NCBI GenBank assembly: GCA_016191085.1
Contig: JACPPJ010000038.1
Span: 62,001 to 126,000 of the forward strand
DNA length: 64,000 nt
Reading direction: 5' to 3'
Source of the DNA: Acidobacteriota bacterium
GTDB taxonomy: Bacteria > Acidobacteriota > Terriglobia > 2-12-FULL-54-10
Position numbers and translations under genes: made by a program. This document shows positions 57,661-64,000 of the stretch, piece by piece. The stretch's first letter is position 1. Every line of letters starts with the position of its first letter. Below the pieces are notes generated by a model. It saw only the letters and a list, made by a program, of their open reading frames with translations, was not told where the DNA came from and made no database searches.

Positions 57661-59184
57661 ATGGCCGAAGTAAAGAATTATGATCTCGTGATAGTCGGGG
57701 CAGGTATGGCGGGAATTATCGCAGCGGCGCGGATCGCGGAGAAGGGAATCAACCCGCGTACAGGAGACCGGCTGCGGATCGCTCTCATCGAGGCGGGGCC
57801 GCACATATATACGGGGAAATTCCGATCTGGGTATGGCGATCCTGTGCATCGGCGCCTGGCGCCACAGGTTTTGTGGGAAGAGTTCGCGAATGTACCGAAG
57901 TGGCCTTGGCCGTTCGGGCTGAAAGTGGTCGGCGGATGTTCGGTGCATTGGGGCGCCCATTGCCACGTTCCTTTCGATGAGGACTACGAGAACTGGTGCG
58001 CTTTGGGCAACGACTGGACCAGGGAGAATATGAAAGAGGCTGTGGAGGATGTGGTGGAGATGTTCAATCTCCGCGCCGATCCCGAGGAGGCCTACACACC
58101 CGGTGAAAAACTGTTTCGCGAAACTGCTCAATCCATGGGATACAAGGTGCAGCCGGTGTTGAGCCCGCGCAAGAACTGCATCTACTGCGGATTTCACAAC
58201 GAAGGCCACGCTTGTAAGTACGATGCCAAATCAAATTCGGTCTGGTACTTGCCGATCGCATTAGAGAATGGCGTGGAGTTGATCCACGACGCGGAAGTGA
58301 AAAAGGTGATCATCGAAAAGGCCGGAGCTGGCGGCGTGGTCAAGGGAGTTGTCTACCAAAAGAATGGCGAGACGAACGAAGCCCGGGCCGAGAATGTGAT
58401 GGTGGCGTGCGGCTCATGGGGTACACCTGTTCTGTTGGCCAAATCCGGATATGGCCCCAAAGACGAGCTAGGGGCGGCATTGATCGTGGAGAATGCCAAC
58501 GTTGGTCACAATCTCGATGGGGACACTTCGTCAAAAGTCTCGGTGATGTTCAGCCAGCCTATTAAGGAGGCCGGACGCGGCACCAACGGGAGTATTTGTT
58601 TTCTGGTGCACGACGGCAATTACAAGGACGGTACCGGAACACTGCGCATCTCCACGGCCGAGATGAGTTATATCAATTATCCCCACATCATGGCGATGTC
58701 AGAGTTCGCGCCTGCCTTCGGCAAGGCTCACACGGATTTCATGCGCCGCGTCACTACGCAGCATGGCGCGATCACAGTTCTGTTCAACCGTCCTCCGACG
58801 CACATCAAGGGGAGGGTGGATTTGAAGACCGGCGCGCACATCTACCCCGGCGACCCATACATTGATAAGCGCATGCAGGAGGGTAAAGAAATCACCATCG
58901 AGCTACTGAAGAAAATGGGCGCAGAGAAGATTTCGAACAGGTTTCCGGCGACGTTCAAGGGCAGGGGCGGAGGCCACACGAATGGCACTTGCCGCGCTGG
59001 AAGCGACCGCGCAAACTCGGTCATCAACCAGAATTTTGAATCGCACGAAGTCAAAGGTCTGTTTGTTGTGGACGCGAGCTCCTACCCACGAGCCTCCATC
59101 AATTCAGGGAGCTTCGCGGCCATCATGGGCGCCTTCGGCGCACGGCGCATCGTCGCGAACCACTTCTCGCGCGGCGCGTCCTAG
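57661..59184 (+). CDS. GMC family oxidoreductase (gluconate/sugar dehydrogenase large subunit-like)
   Basis: The 507-residue flavoprotein has the FAD motif DLVIVGAGMAGIIAAARIAE, the HWGAH segment, a Cys group in CIYCGFHNEGHACKYDAK that may bind an FeS cluster as in FAD-glucose dehydrogenases, and the C-terminal GGHTNGTCRAG and DASSYPRASINSG motifs. It has no signal peptide, so export with the Tat-bearing subunit 3 protein is likely. No cytochrome subunit lies next to it. The ATG follows GGAG; a GTG directly before it is an alternative. Confidence 0.88.
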   Translation: MAEVKNYDLVIVGAGMAGIIAAARIAEKGINPRTGDRLRIALIEAGPHIYTGKFRSGYGDPVHRRLAPQVLWEEFANVPKWPWPFGLKVVGGCSVHWGAHCHVPFDEDYENWCALGNDWTRENMKEAVEDVVEMFNLRADPEEAYTPGEKLFRETAQSMGYKVQPVLSPRKNCIYCGFHNEGHACKYDAKSNSVWYLPIALENGVELIHDAEVKKVIIEKAGAGGVVKGVVYQKNGETNEARAENVMVACGSWGTPVLLAKSGYGPKDELGAALIVENANVGHNLDGDTSSKVSVMFSQPIKEAGRGTNGSICFLVHDGNYKDGTGTLRISTAEMSYINYPHIMAMSEFAPAFGKAHTDFMRRVTTQHGAITVLFNRPPTHIKGRVDLKTGAHIYPGDPYIDKRMQEGKEITIELLKKMGAEKISNRFPATFKGRGGGHTNGTCRAGSDRANSVINQNFESHEVKGLFVVDASSYPRASINSGSFAAIMGAFGARRIVANHFSRGAS

Positions 59185-61208
<2,024 letters not shown>

Positions 61209-61212
61209 AAAC

Positions 61213-61835
61213 AGGAGTCAGAATACAGAAGTCAGAAACGGCGAGCCCGAATACGTACAGACAAGCAGCAAATCGAAGGTGAAGTAGCGGTTGGATGAGG
61301 AGGGCGAGATGAGACGGCTGGGTTATTATTTGACGCTGATCACTTTACTCGCAACTGCGCTGGCGATATCAGCAGTGGCCCAAGGTCCTAGGGGCACTGC
61401 GCCTGCTGGTCCGATGCTCTGGAACGTTTACCTCCCGAGTGGATTTTTCCCAGCAGCTCCAAGTAGACGTGTCGCATCGTTCACGCCGAGCAACGACATC
61501 ACTGTAACCCGGATTGAGGCGCATGCAATCAATGGCTCCCGCGATTCGGCTACGGTCTCTTCGCCATGCACTGTCAATCAATCAATACGAGTTTCAAGTG
61601 GAACGGCCCAATACACACAGATTCTCGCCTCTGCGAATCCGGCCGAGGACGGGAGCGCTAGTACGGACAGCGGTCCAATCAGCATAGCATTTGCAGCTGG
61701 TACCCGAATCGATATGTTCATTCTGGCTGGAGTCCCGACTTCATGCTCCGTTTCTTCGGTGAATGTTGCGGTGCAGTACAGAACACGCTGAAAGGTCTTT
61801 TCGCTCGTGATTTGATCTTCTGGTTATTGACTCCT
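61213..61835. mobile_element. Possible inserted cassette between atpD and atpC
   Basis: Imperfect 19-bp inverted repeats, 61213-61231 and 61817-61835, match at 15 of 19 positions (shared AGGAGTCA and CAGAAG ends). They enclose exactly the gene that separates atpD from atpC. AGTCAGAA also occurs twice in tandem at the left end. No transposase is present; the element may be a dispersed intergenic repeat pair, not a mobile unit. Confidence 0.4.
61309..61791 (+). CDS. Hypothetical exported protein inserted between atpD and atpC
   Basis: The 160-residue product has a signal peptide (YYLTLITLLATALAISAVAQ). The mature part is rich in Ser, Thr and Ala with two Cys (SSPCTVNQ and PTSCSVSS), suggesting a small secreted beta-rich protein with one disulfide. 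I do not recognise it. It is unrelated to ATP synthase and lies inside imperfect inverted repeats, so it was probably gained. The ATG follows GAGGGCGAG. Confidence 0.7.
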   Translation: MRRLGYYLTLITLLATALAISAVAQGPRGTAPAGPMLWNVYLPSGFFPAAPSRRVASFTPSNDITVTRIEAHAINGSRDSATVSSPCTVNQSIRVSSGTAQYTQILASANPAEDGSASTDSGPISIAFAAGTRIDMFILAGVPTSCSVSSVNVAVQYRTR

Positions 61836-61843
61836 CACTCTCT

Positions 61844-62248
61844 ATGGAAAACACGTTTTTACTCCGCATCGTAACGCCGGACCGCGAAGTTGTACGCGAA
61901 GACGCTGAAGAAGCTCAAATCCCGGGCAGGGAAGGCTATCTCGGTATTCTGTCCGGCCACGCACCGCTCATCTCGGAATTGAAGATCGGCGAAATCACTT
62001 ACCGCAAAGGCGGCAAGCTGCAACATCTGGCGGTCTCATGGGGATTCCTTGAAGTTTTACCCGAACAAGTGACGGTCCTCGCAGAAACCGCGGAGCGGGC
62101 CGAGGAAATTGATGTTGACCGAGCCCGTGCCGCCAAAGAACGCGCCGAGCAACGCCTCAAGAGCCCCGACCCTGAATGCGATTTGAACCGAGCTACTGTG
62201 GCTTTGGAGCGCGCTTTGATTCGCCTGCAGGTCGCCACTGGCCGCTAA
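61844..62248 (+). CDS. atpC: F1F0 ATP synthase subunit epsilon
   Basis: The 134-residue protein has the N-terminal beta-barrel with REGYLGILSGHAPLISELKIG and the C-terminal helical hairpin (DRARAAKERAEQRL). It is the regulatory stalk subunit that normally follows atpD directly. Here an unrelated gene lies between them. Confidence 0.93.
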   Translation: MENTFLLRIVTPDREVVREDAEEAQIPGREGYLGILSGHAPLISELKIGEITYRKGGKLQHLAVSWGFLEVLPEQVTVLAETAERAEEIDVDRARAAKERAEQRLKSPDPECDLNRATVALERALIRLQVATGR

Positions 62249-62394
62249 GCGGCGTACAATCTGTTTCATTACTGTCATTTCACAACTTCCACCGTATGTA
62301 ATCGAGTAAAATTGGCTCGTCCGTACATACGATTGACTTTCTGGCCACGCGCTCACGTACACGCTGTGTTGAGCAGAACCAGAGGGAGCAAACC

Positions 62395-62787
62395 ATGGAT
62401 ATCCCGTCGTCCGGTCCGCCACCGTTGCAGCGCGAATTAGCTAAACCGAGCACCCGATTCTTTGCTGCCGTCATTGATTTTGTACTTGGTTTGGTGTTGC
62501 TGGCGATACCGTGGTTGGGTATTGTGCTCTGCATTGTCTATGGGCTCGTCAAGGACGCATTGCCTTTCCTGGACGGGAAGAGCATCGGAAAACGCGCGAT
62601 GGGAATCAGGGCAGTCAAAGATCCCGGCGGTGAAAGTCTCACCGGTGACTATCCGACGGCGATCGTCAGGCAGATATCGCTGGCGATCCCGATCTTCAAC
62701 ATCGTGGATGCATTGATGGTGCTCTCCACAAGCAGAAGACGATTCGGCGACCAGTGGGCCAAAACGATGGTCGTGGTGGACCCGTAG
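62395..62787 (+). CDS. RDD family membrane protein
   Basis: The 130-residue protein starts with STRFFAAVIDFVLGL, a form of the RDD motif with the Arg and Asp kept. It has two main hydrophobic helices (about residues 22-49) and a GKSIGKRAMGIRAVKD segment typical of the family. Its role is unknown in general; some members act in ion transport. It stands alone with a palindromic repeat after it. Confidence 0.8.
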   Translation: MDIPSSGPPPLQRELAKPSTRFFAAVIDFVLGLVLLAIPWLGIVLCIVYGLVKDALPFLDGKSIGKRAMGIRAVKDPGGESLTGDYPTAIVRQISLAIPIFNIVDALMVLSTSRRRFGDQWAKTMVVVDP

Positions 62788-62807
62788 ACGAAAGCACAAC
62801 CAACCTG

Positions 62808-62898
62808 GGTAGCCACGACGAGTGCTTTTCCTCGTCGTGGGTTCGTAAGCCGTGGAGAAAAGCCCACGGCGAAAATAGCATTCGCCGTGGCTACCACG
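62808..62898. repeat. Nested palindromic repeat with two hairpins
   Basis: Outer arms GGTAGCCACG (62808-62817) and CGTGGCTACC (62886-62895) enclose two perfect hairpins: CCACGACGAG/CTCGTCGTGG (62813-62840) and CCACGGCGAA/TTCGCCGTGG (62864-62890). A further GCCGTGG/CCACGGC pair allows alternative folding. It lies between the RDD and thioesterase genes and may also act as a terminator. Confidence 0.7.
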
Positions 62899-62929
62899 TT
62901 TTTGAGCCGAGGACGCAGGAGACGCGTGA

Positions 62930-63391
62930 ATGTCGTCCGACACCACAACAAAACTCCCGCTGAATCTGAGAACCAACCGTTGCTACGTTTGCGGACCGGA
63001 CAACGCAGAGGGTTTGCACGTCAACTTTGAGCAGGACGGCGAGCACGGCGCCCGGGGATTTTATACAGCACGAGAAGAACACTGCGGCTGGCCCGGTCTA
63101 CTGCACGGTGGGCTGACATTCACGCTGATGGATGAGGCTCTGGCCTACGCGCTCTATTTCCAGGAACTGTACGGCGTCACGGCGCGGATCGAAACCCGCT
63201 TCCGTCAGCCCATTCCGGCCGGAGCCAAGCTCCTGATTCGCGCCTGGACCATCAGCCGTCGCAAGCAGTTAATAGATGCTCGCGCTGAAATTCGCCTGGA
63301 CGGCAACGACGGCGCTCTTGTCGCCGAAGCGACCGCAACCATGTACTTGCAGGAAACCGCGCCCCGAGCCGAAGCGAGCCGTTATAAGTGA
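62930..63391 (+). CDS. PaaI-type hotdog-fold thioesterase
   Basis: The 153-residue protein has the PaaI family core GWPGLLHGGLTFTLMDEALAYA with the active-site Asp/Glu region, preceded by CYVCGPDNAEGLHV. It should hydrolyse acyl-CoA thioesters in the cytoplasm. The substrate is unknown. The first residues (MSSDTTTKLPL) follow the palindromic repeat. Confidence 0.85.
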   Translation: MSSDTTTKLPLNLRTNRCYVCGPDNAEGLHVNFEQDGEHGARGFYTAREEHCGWPGLLHGGLTFTLMDEALAYALYFQELYGVTARIETRFRQPIPAGAKLLIRAWTISRRKQLIDARAEIRLDGNDGALVAEATATMYLQETAPRAEASRYK

Positions 63392-63487
63392 TGCGGCCCC
63401 ACGACGGAGTTCCACTCTGTCGAAAGTTGCTTGGCAGACAAAAAATCCATGCAATTTGCGACCTTCCCGTATTACTATGTCCCCTTC

Positions 63488-63517
63488 GCACGTTTGTGCC
63501 CGAGCGAAAAACAAACG
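63488..63517. promoter_or_regulatory. Inverted repeats upstream of recA
   Basis: CGTTTGT (63491-63497) and ACAAACG (63511-63517) form a 7-bp inverted repeat with a 13-base spacer. It overlaps a small palindrome, GCAC-GTTT-GTGC. The position, 29 bases before the recA start, suits an operator such as a LexA site. It does not match the E. coli or Bacillus SOS consensus. Confidence 0.3.
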
Positions 63518-63545
63518 AAAATAGCACTTTTAGGAGACTCCTAAT

Positions 63546-64000
63546 ATGGCAGACAAGTCGGCTGTGGCGGATAAGAACCCGGAGCGCGCCCGCGCTATTG
63601 ATCTGGCGATGACGCAGATCGAAAAGCAGTTTGGAAAAGGCTCCATCATCCGCTTGGGCACAAAAGAGGTAGTGCCGGTTTCGGTGATCCCTACGGGATC
63701 ACTATCGTTTGACGCTGCGCTCGGCGTAGGCGGCATGCCGCGCGGGCGCGTCGTCGAGATCTTTGGGCCCGAGTCCAGCGGAAAAACCACCGTAGCTTTG
63801 CAGGTCATCGCCGAGGCGCAGAAGGCAAAAGGAATCGCCGCGTTCATTGATGCCGAGCACGCGCTCGATCCTGGGTACGCGAAAAAGCTGGGCGTGGATG
63901 TGGACAACCTGCTGCTCTCGCAGCCGGACTACGGCGAGCAGGCGCTGGAGATTGCCGAGGCTCTGGTGCGATCCAATGCGATCGATGTGGTCGTAGTGGA
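63546..64000 (+). CDS. recA: Recombinase RecA (5' part; gene runs off the window)
   Basis: The visible 151 codons cover the N-terminal helix ([18 protein letters not shown]), the Walker A motif GPESSGKTT and the [20 protein letters not shown] segment, all characteristic of RecA. It forms filaments on single-stranded DNA for strand exchange and SOS induction. A strong TTAGGAGACTCC ribosome region precedes the ATG. Confidence 0.97.
   Translation, partial: MADKSAVADKNPERARAIDLAMTQIEKQFGKGSIIRLGTKEVVPVSVIPTGSLSFDAALGVGGMPRGRVVEIFGPESSGKTTVALQVIAEAQKAKGIAAFIDAEHALDPGYAKKLGVDVDNLLLSQPDYGEQALEIAEALVRSNAIDVVVV

Overview
This window reads as chromosomal DNA of an acidobacterium (Acidobacteriota, probably a soil or sediment lineage). 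That assignment is an inference from gene content: a YfhO/GT39 membrane-protein pair, Tat-exported MmgE/PrpD and gluconate-dehydrogenase-type proteins, an OmcA/MtrC decaheme cytochrome, an E. coli-type complex I with fused NuoCD, an NHL-repeat protein, and many short dispersed palindromes. Base composition looks moderately GC-rich throughout. I saw no tRNA, rRNA, CRISPR array, phage or transposase gene.

Layout. (1) 1-9.6 kb: the end of a membrane protein, a 58-residue membrane protein, an unknown exported protein, YfhO and GT39-like membrane proteins, then RNase HI and a zinc-ribbon coiled-coil protein on the minus strand, and a Tat-exported MmgE/PrpD protein. (2) 9.6-27.3 kb: a redox region with 24 CXXCH haem sites in five proteins. 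It holds a decaheme OmcA/MtrC protein, a beta-helix protein, a histidine kinase with a sigma-54 activator, a tetraheme cytochrome, a monohaem cytochrome, a membrane-anchored pentahaem cytochrome, a second tetraheme cytochrome, and a molybdopterin-family/FeS/NrfD module related to alternative complex III and Qrc. A minus-strand NHL-repeat gene split by an in-frame stop follows. (3) 27.6-40.4 kb: a chemosensory cluster (CheY, CheA, CheW, soluble MCP, PAS-HEAT protein, CheR, CheB, CheY, CheC-like, hybrid kinase) without flagellar genes. (4) 40.4-55.5 kb: palindromic repeats, then a complete nuoA-N operon. (5) 55.8-59.2 kb: gluconate-dehydrogenase-subunit-3-like protein, a B3-type metallo-beta-lactamase-fold protein and a GMC oxidoreductase. 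(6) 59.8-64 kb: atpD and atpC separated by an inserted exported-protein gene, then an RDD protein, a thioesterase and the start of recA.

How the parts may work together. The cytochromes, the NrfD module and complex I can be read as one respiratory chain: NADH to quinone through Nuo, quinol to periplasmic haems through the NrfD module, and possibly on to an extracellular or periplasmic acceptor through the decaheme protein. The most interesting new signal is regulatory. Three cytochrome upstream regions (10240, 16707 and 18305) each carry the inverted repeat TGTCA-N14-TGACA with identical spacing. At the second and third, a sigma-54-like -24/-12 promoter lies about 100 bp downstream. The sigma-54 activator gene sits immediately before the second site, so I propose it controls a haem-protein regulon from these sites. 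This is inference from sequence alone.

Other points for a second look are the 19-bp imperfect inverted repeats around the gene between atpD and atpC, a 163-bp MITE-like hairpin element, three copies of a palindromic repeat (one inside the nuo operon), and a hairpin covering the ribosome site of the PAS-HEAT gene.
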